Shown here piece after piece: positions 15,616 to 22,090 of a stretch of 22,615 nt of DNA. Each line of letters opens with the position of its first letter. Positions within the stretch are counted from its first letter, which is position 1. Origin of the DNA: Coriobacteriia bacterium (GTDB lineage: Bacteria > Actinomycetota > Coriobacteriia > Anaerosomatales > PALSA-660); assembly GCA_030652345.1 (NCBI GenBank), contig JAUSAU010000089.1, positions 1 to 22,615 of the forward strand, read 5' to 3'. Under the pieces are notes generated by a model, which saw nothing but the letters and a program-made list of their open reading frames with translations, did not search any database and was not told the DNA's origin. Made by a program: the position numbers and the translations under genes.

Positions 15616-15746
15616 CCTCTGAGCATGTCCGGGTGGTGCGGGTACCGGAGGTGTCCGATCGCCCGCTCCACCCGGACGGGTGGGACACGATGCCCTGGCG
15701 GGGTGGGCACGGCATCCCGGGGAAGGCTCGCTTCACCCGCCGCCAC

Positions 15747-17096
15747 TCACGCCAGGCGTCTGATCGCCACCGGATCGCGGGAGAGCGCGTGCGCCCCCGC
15801 GGCGACCGGGCTGGCGTCCTCGGCGAGGGCTTCGGCCTGGACCCGGATGAACTCCCGGACCACGCGGGCGTCGAACATGCGGCCCGCACCTGCACGAAGC
15901 TCGTTGAGTGCATTGATCGCTGACATCCGCGGGCGATGCGGCCGATCGGAGGTCATCGCGACGTACGAGTCCGTCACGGCCAGGATCTTGGCAGCGAGCG
16001 GGATGTCGTCGCCCTTGAGGCCGCGGGGATAGCCGGAGCCGTCGAGGCGCTCGTGATGGCACAGGATGGCGTCCTGGACGATGGGGTCGAAGTTGGCGAT
16101 CTTGGCGAGGTTCGCACCCTTCTTGGCATGCGCCTGGACCTCGAGCAGTTCTTCGGACGTGAGACGCCGCGGAGCATTCAGTATGGCCTCAGGGACCTCG
16201 AGCATCCCGACGTCCTGCAGCATCGCGGCGAGGCGCACGTCGTTCGTCTCGTCCTCACGCAGTCCCATGATCTTGGCGACCGCCACGGAGTACTCTGCCA
16301 CGCGGGTCGAATGCGGGATGTAGTTCGGACGCCGCTGCTCGACGAGGTCGACCATCGCGCGCAGCGTGCCGGACAACTGGACCTTGACCTCTTCGAGCAG
16401 GAGGCGGTTCTCCATGCCGAGCTCGATGATGCGGGCGACAAGGCCGAGCCCTTCGAGTTCGTTGACGGTGAAGTCGTTCTCATGCCGCCACAGTGCGACG
16501 ACGCTCTTGAGCTGGCCCCGGATGCGAAGCGGGACGGCGATCGCGGTGGAGCCCTGATCGTTGGTGGCGGTGGAGAGCGGCTTGCCCGCGCGGACCGCCT
16601 CGAGTGCGACCTGGAGGACCGCCGACTGGGCCTGGCGCGCATCGATGTTCTCCGCGGTGGTGATCGTGATGTCGTCACCCACGACGGCCGCGGCGTCAGC
16701 GTTGAAGTGGCGCACCGACTCCGCGAGCACGACCTTGAGGCCGTCTTCCTGCGCGAGCGAGGTCATGACCTCCGCGGCGTGATGGGAGAAGGCGAGGCGG
16801 TCGTAGGCTCCCTCGATGTCGATACGGGCGCGCTCGAGTTCTTCGTGTGCACCGAGAAGCTCGGTCCGCAGCCGGCGGTGCTGGTCGACCAGATAGAGGA
16901 TGACCATGAGCAGGAAGCCGGTCGCAAGGGTGCGGAAGATGTCGTTGCGCATCAGCCAGATGTCCGGCGGCTTGATGCCCGCCAGCGCCATGAACACCAG
17001 GACCGCGACCGATGCGATCAGCGAGATGATGATCGCGTACGCGATGAGGTTGAGTTGGAACTCACGCTTCAGCAGTCTGCTGACGTCGCTGTTCAT
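15747..17096 (-). CDS. Membrane GAF + HD-GYP-type protein with altered HD motif
   Basis: The protein has 449 residues. The ATG (complement of 17094-17096) has GGAGGAG six bases upstream; the longer frame to 17324 is rejected. Two N-terminal helices (about 14-41 and 54-71) are followed by a short coiled coil, a GAF-like domain (about 109-234) and an HD-GYP domain (about 239-424). HD-GYP enzymes hydrolyse the second messenger c-di-GMP using a metal centre. Here HHERLDGSGYP (347-357) and the first His (H262) are intact, but the canonical HD pair reads Q294-D295 (MLQDVGM for LLHDIGK), and the later VADVYDA-type motif reads VTDSYVA. The loss of a metal ligand suggests reduced or absent phosphodiesterase activity, perhaps a c-di-GMP sensor or binding protein. 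It is divergent from pdtaS. Confidence 0.9.
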   Translation of the reverse strand: MNSDVSRLLKREFQLNLIAYAIIISLIASVAVLVFMALAGIKPPDIWLMRNDIFRTLATGFLLMVILYLVDQHRRLRTELLGAHEELERARIDIEGAYDRLAFSHHAAEVMTSLAQEDGLKVVLAESVRHFNADAAAVVGDDITITTAENIDARQAQSAVLQVALEAVRAGKPLSTATNDQGSTAIAVPLRIRGQLKSVVALWRHENDFTVNELEGLGLVARIIELGMENRLLLEEVKVQLSGTLRAMVDLVEQRRPNYIPHSTRVAEYSVAVAKIMGLREDETNDVRLAAMLQDVGMLEVPEAILNAPRRLTSEELLEVQAHAKKGANLAKIANFDPIVQDAILCHHERLDGSGYPRGLKGDDIPLAAKILAVTDSYVAMTSDRPHRPRMSAINALNELRAGAGRMFDARVVREFIRVQAEALAEDASPVAAGAHALSRDPVAIRRLA

Positions 17097-17159
17097 GATG
17101 ATCTCCTCCGATACCGCCCGCCAAGGTAGTGCTTCGCGGCTCCCGAAGCCGCTACTGTC

Positions 17160-17189
17160 TATATCGCCCTGAACGGTACAAACGGTCAA
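17160..17189 (-). promoter_or_regulatory. Candidate promoter of the HD-GYP gene
   Basis: On the minus strand TTGACC (complement of 17184-17189) is followed after 18 bases by GATATA (17160-17165), or after 20 by TATAGA. It gives a leader of about 60 bases that contains a GCGGCT/AGCCGC hairpin. The -35 is good and the -10 moderate. Confidence 0.4.
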
Positions 17190-17242
17190 TATGAAACGAC
17201 GAACGGTGCGAATATGCCGATGGAAGTTACTAGGTGACCGTT
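17172..17242. repeat. AACGGT hexamer cluster in a divergent promoter region
   Basis: AACGGT occurs at 17172-17177, 17181-17186 and 17202-17207, and its inverse ACCGTT at 17237-17242. All four lie in the 180-bp gap between the HD-GYP and pdtaS starts, overlapping the HD-GYP -35. They could be binding sites of one regulator acting on both genes. Confidence 0.4.
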
Positions 17243-17263
17243 CGTATGGTCCGGGGCCCTGGT

Positions 17264-17269
17264 GTAGAA
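17264..17269 (+). promoter_or_regulatory. -10 element of pdtaS, leaderless start
   Basis: TAGAAT, preceded by TG at 17262-17263, ends seven bases before the ATG at 17277. Transcription would therefore begin at or next to the start codon, and no ribosome site is visible. This indicates a leaderless mRNA, which is common in actinobacteria. Confidence 0.5.
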
Positions 17270-17276
17270 TCCTGCC

Positions 17277-18689
17277 ATGGACACACGCCCCCATACGCCC
17301 GACGACGATGCGCTCCAGGAGCATCTCGCCAACGTCGCGGAGAACCTTCAGCTCGTCGCCGACATGGGCTACGGAGACGTCGCGCTGGCCGTGCGCTCAC
17401 CGGACGGGGCCGCGCGCGTGGTCGCGGATGCACGCCCGATGACCGCTGTCGCGGCTGTCGCATTCAGCCGCGTCGGGCGCACGCTCTCGGCGCACGACGA
17501 GCCGGAGGCGTATCGCGCCCTGCGCGAGGGCATCGTCGTGCTCGGCGAACGCCGGCGCACGACGCGCGGTATCACGTACGCGACCTCCGCATATCCGGTC
17601 GGGAACCCGATCCTCGGCGTGCTCGTCCGCGACCTGACGCTCCAGGTCGTGGATGCTCCGGGGACGATGGAGACGCAGTTCATGGCGCTGTGCGACGACC
17701 TGCTGGCGATGCTGTGCCGCGGGCCGCTTGTCGCCGTCGATACGGGGCGGCCGTTCTCGACGACCCGGCGCGCCGGGGACGGCGTCATGCGGATCGGTGA
17801 CAGCGGGCGTGTCGTCTACGCCAGCCCGAACGCCGTCAACATCATGCGTCTCGCCGGTGTCGAAGGGTCGCTGACAGGGACCGACGTCGCGCTGCTTCCC
17901 GGTGGTGCCGCGGCCGTGGGATCCGTGCTCGGCAGCGCCGGTGCCCTCGAGACCGAGATCGGCGCCGGGGGGCGGATCCTCCTGTATCGGACGATCGCGC
18001 TGCATCAGGGCGCGGCGGTCCTGGTCGAGGACATCACCGAAGCGCGCCGGCGCGAGGCCGAGCTCAAGGTCAAGGAAGCGACCATCCGCGAGGTGCACCA
18101 TCGCGTGAAGAACAACCTCCAGACGATCGCCTCGCTGCTCCGGATCCAGGCTCGCCGCTCCGGCTCGCCCGAGGCCGCGCGTGCGCTGGAGGAGGCGGTC
18201 GAGCGCGTCGGCTCGATGGCGGTGGTGCACGAGATGCTGTCGGCATCGACCGATGAGACCGTGGACTTCGCAGTGGCCGCTCACACGGTCGTCGATCAGG
18301 TCAGACAGGGGCTCGCCGGGCGCAGCGGGGGGATCTCCGTGCAGGTCGAAGGTTCCACCGGCGATGTACAGGCGTCGACCGCCACCTCTCTCGCACTCGT
18401 GACCGCCGAGCTGGTCCACAACGCCATCGAGCACGGACTCGGGGCCGGCAGCAAGGGGACGGTCACCGTCTCGATGCGCCGGCTGCCGGACGAGCTCTTC
18501 CTGCAGGTGCGGGACGACGGCATCGGATTGCCTGAAGGCTTCGACGCGGTCCGTTCGGGCAACCTCGGCCTCGCGATCGTCCGCACCATCGTGGAGGATG
18601 ACCTGCGTGGTACCCTCACGTTCGGTACGGGCCGAGGCACGACCGTCACCATCCGCGTTCCCGCCGAGGGTCAGGGGCCGACCGACTGA
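17277..18689 (+). CDS. pdtaS: PdtaS-like sensor histidine kinase (HisKA_2 family)
   Basis: The protein has 470 residues and is cytoplasmic (no helices). The N-terminal 150 residues resemble the GAF-like 'H_kinase_N' sensor domain; residues about 165-255 resemble a PAS fold (SGRVVYASPNAVNIMR). The HisKA_2 phosphoacceptor box reads IREVHHRVKNNLQTIASLLR (H275 is the likely phosphorylated His). The ATPase domain has the N-box ELVHNAIEHGL, the G1 box DDGIGLPEG and a G2 region (SGNLGLAIVRTIVEDD). This layout matches mycobacterial PdtaS and its relatives that phosphorylate ANTAR response regulators. The next gene is such a regulator, with ATG overlapping the TGA (TGATG), so they are one coupled pair. 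The ligand sensed is unknown. Confidence 0.92.
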   Translation: MDTRPHTPDDDALQEHLANVAENLQLVADMGYGDVALAVRSPDGAARVVADARPMTAVAAVAFSRVGRTLSAHDEPEAYRALREGIVVLGERRRTTRGITYATSAYPVGNPILGVLVRDLTLQVVDAPGTMETQFMALCDDLLAMLCRGPLVAVDTGRPFSTTRRAGDGVMRIGDSGRVVYASPNAVNIMRLAGVEGSLTGTDVALLPGGAAAVGSVLGSAGALETEIGAGGRILLYRTIALHQGAAVLVEDITEARRREAELKVKEATIREVHHRVKNNLQTIASLLRIQARRSGSPEAARALEEAVERVGSMAVVHEMLSASTDETVDFAVAAHTVVDQVRQGLAGRSGGISVQVEGSTGDVQASTATSLALVTAELVHNAIEHGLGAGSKGTVTVSMRRLPDELFLQVRDDGIGLPEGFDAVRSGNLGLAIVRTIVEDDLRGTLTFGTGRGTTVTIRVPAEGQGPTD

Positions 18690-19258
18690 TGCGTGTGCTC
18701 ATCGCCGAAGACGAAGCACTCATCCGCATGGATCTGCGGGAGATGCTCATCGAAGAGGGTCACGACGTCGTGGGCGAGGCGCGCGACGGTGCCGAGGCGA
18801 TCGAGTTGGCGCGCCAACTGCGTCCGGAGATCGTCTTCATGGATGTGAAGATGCCGGGTATGGATGGCATCGCGGCGGCGAGCGTCATCGGTGCGGAGCG
18901 CATCGCCCCGGTCGTCATGGTCACCGCCTTCTCGCAGACCCGCTATGTCGAAGAGGCGACCGCCGCGGGCGCGATGGGCTATCTGGTGAAGCCGTTCGCG
19001 AAGAAGGACATCCTTCCCGCGATCCAGGTCGCCGGTGCGCGTTTCGCCGAGTCGCGCGCCCTCGAGGACGAGGTCGCCGATCTGACCGAGCGTCTCGAGA
19101 CGCGCAAGGCGGTCGACCGGGCAAAGGGCTTGCTGATGGCGAAGGGCATGACGGAGGCGGAGGCGTTCCGGCGCCTGCAGAAGCTCGCAATGGACAAGCG
19201 CACGTCGCTGCGCGCGATCGCCGAGGCGGTCGTGACGGCGGCACAGCTCGACGACTAG
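18689..19258 (+). CDS. pdtaR: PdtaR-like ANTAR-domain response regulator
   Basis: The protein has 189 residues. The receiver domain (1-120) has the acidic pocket AEDEA (E7-D8), phosphoacceptor D52 in FMDVKMPGMDG, T79 in MVTAF and K101 in YLVKPF. After a coiled-coil linker (LEDEVADLTERLETRK) the ANTAR domain (about 130-187) shows the conserved AKGLLMAKGMTEAEAF, then LQKLAMDKRTSLRAIAE. ANTAR domains bind RNA with two hexanucleotide-loop stem-loops and prevent transcription termination. The whole protein closely resembles mycobacterial PdtaR (Rv1626) in memory. A matching dual-hexaloop leader lies at 20623-20712, the likely target. Phosphorylation by the adjacent PdtaS-like kinase is expected to cause dimerisation and RNA binding. 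Confidence 0.95.
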   Translation: MRVLIAEDEALIRMDLREMLIEEGHDVVGEARDGAEAIELARQLRPEIVFMDVKMPGMDGIAAASVIGAERIAPVVMVTAFSQTRYVEEATAAGAMGYLVKPFAKKDILPAIQVAGARFAESRALEDEVADLTERLETRKAVDRAKGLLMAKGMTEAEAFRRLQKLAMDKRTSLRAIAEAVVTAAQLDD

Positions 19259-19270
19259 GAGCCGCAGAAG

Positions 19271-19927
19271 ATGCTCGCATTCCTCGATCGGATCTCGAAC
19301 CGGACCGCCTACATCGCGATGGCCGCAGGCATCGGGCTGTCGCTGCTCGCGGCGTTCATGTCGCCCCAGGACGAGAAGCTCGGTGCGTGGGTCCGCGTCG
19401 TGATCTGGCACGGCATGCTCAAGTGGGCGTGCATCGTGGGCATCTTCGGCATGGGTGCGCTGGCGGTCTTCTACCTGCTCACGAATCGCGGGAAGGTCTA
19501 CGAGTGGGCGCGCGCCCTCCAGTTCGCACTGCTCCCGCTCTGGGTCCTCGCGGTGTTCATCGGAGCGCTCGCGGCCAAACTCGTCTGGAACAGCTGGAAC
19601 CTCGCTGAGCGGCGCATGACCATGAGTGTGCTCTACACGATGGTCGCCGCGGTGGCCCTGATGGCGTCGTTGTTCTGGGAGAACCGCAAGGCGGGAGCGA
19701 TCGGTCAGATGATCACGTCGCTCGCCATGGGGGTCGGGCTCGTGTGGATCAACATGGAGCCCGCGAGCGAGGACGTGCACCCCTCGTCAGCGGTGATGTC
19801 CTCGCCCGACGTGATGTTCCGGGTGTACGCGTTCGTCATGATGGCGGGCTGCCTCGTGTGGGTGCTCACGACCGCCGTGCCCGTGAAGCGGTGGCTCGAG
19901 AAGTCCGCCGCCGAGAGCGACTCGTGA
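19271..19927 (+). CDS. CcmC/CcsA-fold membrane protein without the WWD motif
   Basis: The protein has 218 residues; the ATG follows AGGAG at 19257-19261. Six helices or more are visible. Its layout follows CcmC (haem-handling protein of cytochrome c maturation): a first helix, RVVIWHGMLKW (H47) where CcmC has its first conserved His, then LVWNSWNLAERRMTMSVLY (104-122) where CcmC has W-G-T-W-W-x-W-D-x-R-L-T, and EDVHPSSAVMSS (H170) where CcmC has its second His. Both His are kept, but the WWD haem-binding core is replaced by WNSWNLAERR. It lies 12 bases after pdtaR and overlaps the next gene by four bases, so it is operonic. It may bind haem differently or have another role; the family match rests on pattern only. 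Confidence 0.65.
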   Translation: MLAFLDRISNRTAYIAMAAGIGLSLLAAFMSPQDEKLGAWVRVVIWHGMLKWACIVGIFGMGALAVFYLLTNRGKVYEWARALQFALLPLWVLAVFIGALAAKLVWNSWNLAERRMTMSVLYTMVAAVALMASLFWENRKAGAIGQMITSLAMGVGLVWINMEPASEDVHPSSAVMSSPDVMFRVYAFVMMAGCLVWVLTTAVPVKRWLEKSAAESDS

Positions 19928-20556
19928 GTCCGCTCCTCGTCTTCGTCAGGGCTCTCGGGATCGGCTTCATGGTCGCCGCGCCCGTCGGGGCGATCTCGGT
20001 GCTCTGCATCCAACGCACGTTGGCGCGCGGGCGCTCGAGCGGGTATGCGACGGGCGCCGGGGTGGCTACCGCTGATGCACTCTACGCGGCCATCGCCGCC
20101 TTCGGGCTGACTGCGATCACGGGAGCGCTCGTCCAGGCGGCGCCATGGGTGCGACTGATCGGCGGCATCGCGCTGGTCTATCTGGGCGTGAGGGCGATGC
20201 TCTCCCGGCCCGGCGGGGGAGCCGAGGCGGAGGACTCCTCGTCGCATGGTGTCCAGTACTCGTCCGCCGTGGCGCTCACGCTGGCCAACCCGCAGACGAT
20301 CGTCACCTTCGCGGCCGTCTTCGCTTCGATCGGGCTCACGGTCGCGGGAGGCGGATGGAGCGCGCCCGTCCTGACGGTCGCAGGAGTCTTCTGTGGGTCG
20401 ATGGCATGGTGGATCGTGCTCGTGACGGGCGCCGCGATGTTGCGCGGTCGTGCGAACGATCGCGTTCTGCTGTGGGTCAACCGTGTCAGCGGCGCGGCGA
20501 TCGCCGTCTTCGGCGTCTTGGCGGCCTGGGCGGGCGCGGTCACGCTGCTGGGATAG
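19924..20556 (+). CDS. LysE/RhtB-family exporter
   Basis: The protein has 210 residues from a GTG that overlaps the preceding stop (GTGA). It has the LysE fold: an N-terminal helix with MVAAPVGAISVLCIQRTL (the P-x-G near the start of the family), the motif GYATGAGVATADALYA after helix one, and TLANPQTIVTFAAVFA after the central loop (the N-P-K/Q segment). Six helices are visible. The family exports amino acids such as lysine, threonine or homoserine, and sometimes metals. It is the last gene of the pdtaS-pdtaR operon; export of excess amino acid would fit a nitrogen-control theme, but the substrate is unknown. Confidence 0.88.
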   Translation: MSPLLVFVRALGIGFMVAAPVGAISVLCIQRTLARGRSSGYATGAGVATADALYAAIAAFGLTAITGALVQAAPWVRLIGGIALVYLGVRAMLSRPGGGAEAEDSSSHGVQYSSAVALTLANPQTIVTFAAVFASIGLTVAGGGWSAPVLTVAGVFCGSMAWWIVLVTGAAMLRGRANDRVLLWVNRVSGAAIAVFGVLAAWAGAVTLLG

Positions 20557-20573
20557 GGGCGCGCGTTTCGCCC
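20557..20573 (+). terminator. Weak hairpin after the LysE-type gene
   Basis: GGGCG (20557-20561), loop of seven, CGCCC (20569-20573), then ATGTTTC. It is a possible weak terminator of the pdtaS operon, separating it from the promoter at 20590-20618. Confidence 0.35.
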
Positions 20574-20589
20574 ATGTTTCGCACCTCCC

Positions 20590-20618
20590 TTTCCATCAAG
20601 CTCGCACCCTGCTAGACT
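20590..20618 (+). promoter_or_regulatory. Promoter of the HdrBC operon
   Basis: TTTCCA (20590-20595), 17-base spacer, then the extended -10 TGCTAGACT (20610-20618). The expected start at about 20625 places the first leader stem-loop at the very 5' end of the RNA. The same extended -10 occurs upstream of the aldolase gene. Confidence 0.6.
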
Positions 20619-20622
20619 GACC

Positions 20623-20676
20623 GGCACCTCGCGCAACGAAGCACGGGGAGCTATACGCAACGAGCAATGGCGCTCG
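20623..20676 (+). ncRNA. ANTAR-type dual-hexaloop leader RNA
   Basis: Stem-loop 1: arm 20627-20634 pairs with 20641-20648 (one C-A mismatch, one G-U pair; extendable outward at 20624-20625), enclosing hexaloop AACGAA (20635-20640). Stem-loop 2: CGAGC (20661-20665) pairs perfectly with GCTCG (20672-20676), enclosing hexaloop AAUGGC (20666-20671). Both loops have A at position 1 and G at position 4, the invariant bases of ANTAR-protein binding sites, and the 12-base linker is in the usual range. The second stem overlaps the 5' arm of the following terminator, so the two are mutually exclusive. The cognate regulator is probably the PdtaR-like protein at 18689-19258. Confidence 0.78.
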
Positions 20677-20712
20677 CGACCGGCCGACACGGGCCAGGTG
20701 GCGGGCGTTTTT
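20671..20712 (+). terminator. Intrinsic terminator in the HdrBC leader (antitermination target)
   Basis: Arm 20671-20685 pairs with 20692-20707: seven pairs including one U-G (71-77 with 701-707), a G-G mismatch, three pairs, a bulged A at 20696, then four G-C pairs closing loop GACACG. UUUUU follows at 20708-20712. It lies inside the leader, 33 bases before the HdrBC start, so it must be overcome for expression. Its first arm shares bases 20672-20676 with ANTAR stem-loop 2. Confidence 0.75.
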
Positions 20713-20744
20713 CGTTCTCTCGGGCTAGGGCAAAGGACGGACAC

Positions 20745-22085
20745 ATGAAGGACTTCGCGGTCTTCTGGGGGTGCACGATCCCCGCGCGCTTCCCGTTCAT
20801 CGAGAAGGCGACGCGGCTGGTCTTCGCCGACCTCGGCGCGAACATCCGCGAACTCGACGGGCACACCTGCTGCCCCGAGGGCGTGCTGGTCAAGCCGAAC
20901 GACGAGAACGCCTTCTACACGACCGCGGCGCGCAACCTCGCGCTCGTCGAGAAGGCGGGGCTCGACATCGTGACGCCGTGCAACGGCTGCTACTCCACCT
21001 TCAAGGAGACCTGGAGTCACCTCGAGACCGACTGGCGCGCACGCGAGCGTGTCAACGAGCGCCTCGCCCGCGAGGACCTCACCTACACCGGCCGCCTCAA
21101 GATCACCCATTTCGCCGAGTGGCTCGCCGACGACATCGGCGCCGGGCTGATCGGCTCGAAGAAGAAGCGCGACTTCTGGGGCATGCGCATCGCCGTGCAC
21201 TACGGCTGCCACCTCCTGCGCCCGACGCCGGCCGTCAACTGGGACGACCCGCTGGCGCCCAAGAAGGTCGAGGAGATCGTCGCAGCGCTGGGCGCTCGCG
21301 TCGTGGACTACAACACCAAGATGCAGTGCTGTGGCGGTGCGCTCGACCGCGTCGGTGAGCGCGAGGGTTCGCTCGCCTTCGCCCGCCGCAAGCTCACCGA
21401 CCTGATGAACAACGACGTGGACCTGCTCATCACGGTCTGCCCGAGTTGCTTCCAGCAGTTCGACCTGAACCAGGCCGCGCTCCAGCGCGCGAACGAGCCG
21501 GTCAACGTGCCCGTCATGTACCTCTCCGAACTCATCGCCCTCGCCAACGGGCACGCGCCCGAGGAGATCGGCCTCGACATGCACCGCGTGTCGGTCCAGC
21601 CGTTCCTCGACAAATGGGCGGAGCGTCAGGGCGACAAGGCCAAGCTCGCCGCGCACTTCGACGTCGCGATGCTCAACAAGTGCGACAGCTGCCAGGCGTG
21701 CAAGGACGACTGCCCGGTGTGCAAGGTCGACCCGACCTTCCAGCCGACCGACATCATCGGGGAGCTCGTCCGGGGAAACATAGACGGTGTGGTCAACGAC
21801 ACACAGCTGTGGAAGTGCCTCGAGTGCTACACGTGCCAGGAGATGTGCCACAGCCGCATCGGCATGGCCGAGACGTTCCGCAAGCTCAAGGAGCTCGCGA
21901 TGGAGGCCGGCACCGGCCCCGAGTCCGTCTCTGCCGCCTACCAGACGTTCCTGAAGACCGGCCAGCTCGGCGCGCCGAAGGAAGGCGCCCGCAAGAAGCT
22001 GGGCCTGCAGCCGTTGCCCGCCACGGGGGCCGAGTCGCTCGCACGCGTGCTCGCCGACCGCGACGACGAGGGAGTTGAGGAGTAG
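20745..22085 (+). CDS. HdrB-HdrC fusion, heterodisulfide-reductase-like iron-sulfur protein
   Basis: The protein has 446 residues; the ATG has AAAGGA at 20732-20737. Residues 1-290 are HdrB-like with two complete CCG motifs (C10, C42-C43, C79, C82; and C155, C195-C196, C232, C235), which in HdrB bind two non-cubane [4Fe-4S] clusters that reduce disulfides. Residues 300-380 are HdrC-like with two ferredoxin motifs: C313, C316, C319, C323 (CDSCQACKDDCP) and C358, C361, C364, C368 (CLECYTCQEMC). HdrB-HdrC order in one chain differs from the separate methanogen genes. No CoM/CoB chemistry is expected in a bacterium; it probably passes electrons between a soluble carrier or HdrA-like flavoprotein and a disulfide or metabolic enzyme. 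The next gene is a glutamate-synthase-type amidotransferase with a tight gap. Confidence 0.93.
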   Translation: MKDFAVFWGCTIPARFPFIEKATRLVFADLGANIRELDGHTCCPEGVLVKPNDENAFYTTAARNLALVEKAGLDIVTPCNGCYSTFKETWSHLETDWRARERVNERLAREDLTYTGRLKITHFAEWLADDIGAGLIGSKKKRDFWGMRIAVHYGCHLLRPTPAVNWDDPLAPKKVEEIVAALGARVVDYNTKMQCCGGALDRVGEREGSLAFARRKLTDLMNNDVDLLITVCPSCFQQFDLNQAALQRANEPVNVPVMYLSELIALANGHAPEEIGLDMHRVSVQPFLDKWAERQGDKAKLAAHFDVAMLNKCDSCQACKDDCPVCKVDPTFQPTDIIGELVRGNIDGVVNDTQLWKCLECYTCQEMCHSRIGMAETFRKLKELAMEAGTGPESVSAAYQTFLKTGQLGAPKEGARKKLGLQPLPATGAESLARVLADRDDEGVEE

Positions 22086-22090
22086 TGAGC

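Noticed and set aside
15545..15746. Small reading frames between tRNA-Leu and the HD-GYP gene
   Set aside because: They lack ribosome sites and run across the tRNA or hairpins; the region reads as noncoding with inverted repeats.
17097..17324. Extension of the HD-GYP protein to 17324 on the minus strand
   Set aside because: It would run across the promoter region and into pdtaS; the ATG at 17096 has GGAGGAG at ideal spacing.
20681..20700. Third hexaloop (GACACG) as another ANTAR loop
   Set aside because: It is the terminator loop; it lacks A at position 1 and G at position 4.
20178..21851. Long minus-strand open frame opposite the LysE and HdrBC genes
   Set aside because: Antisense shadow; the plus strand has intact CCG and ferredoxin motifs with ribosome sites, and the minus frame would cross the promoter and leader.
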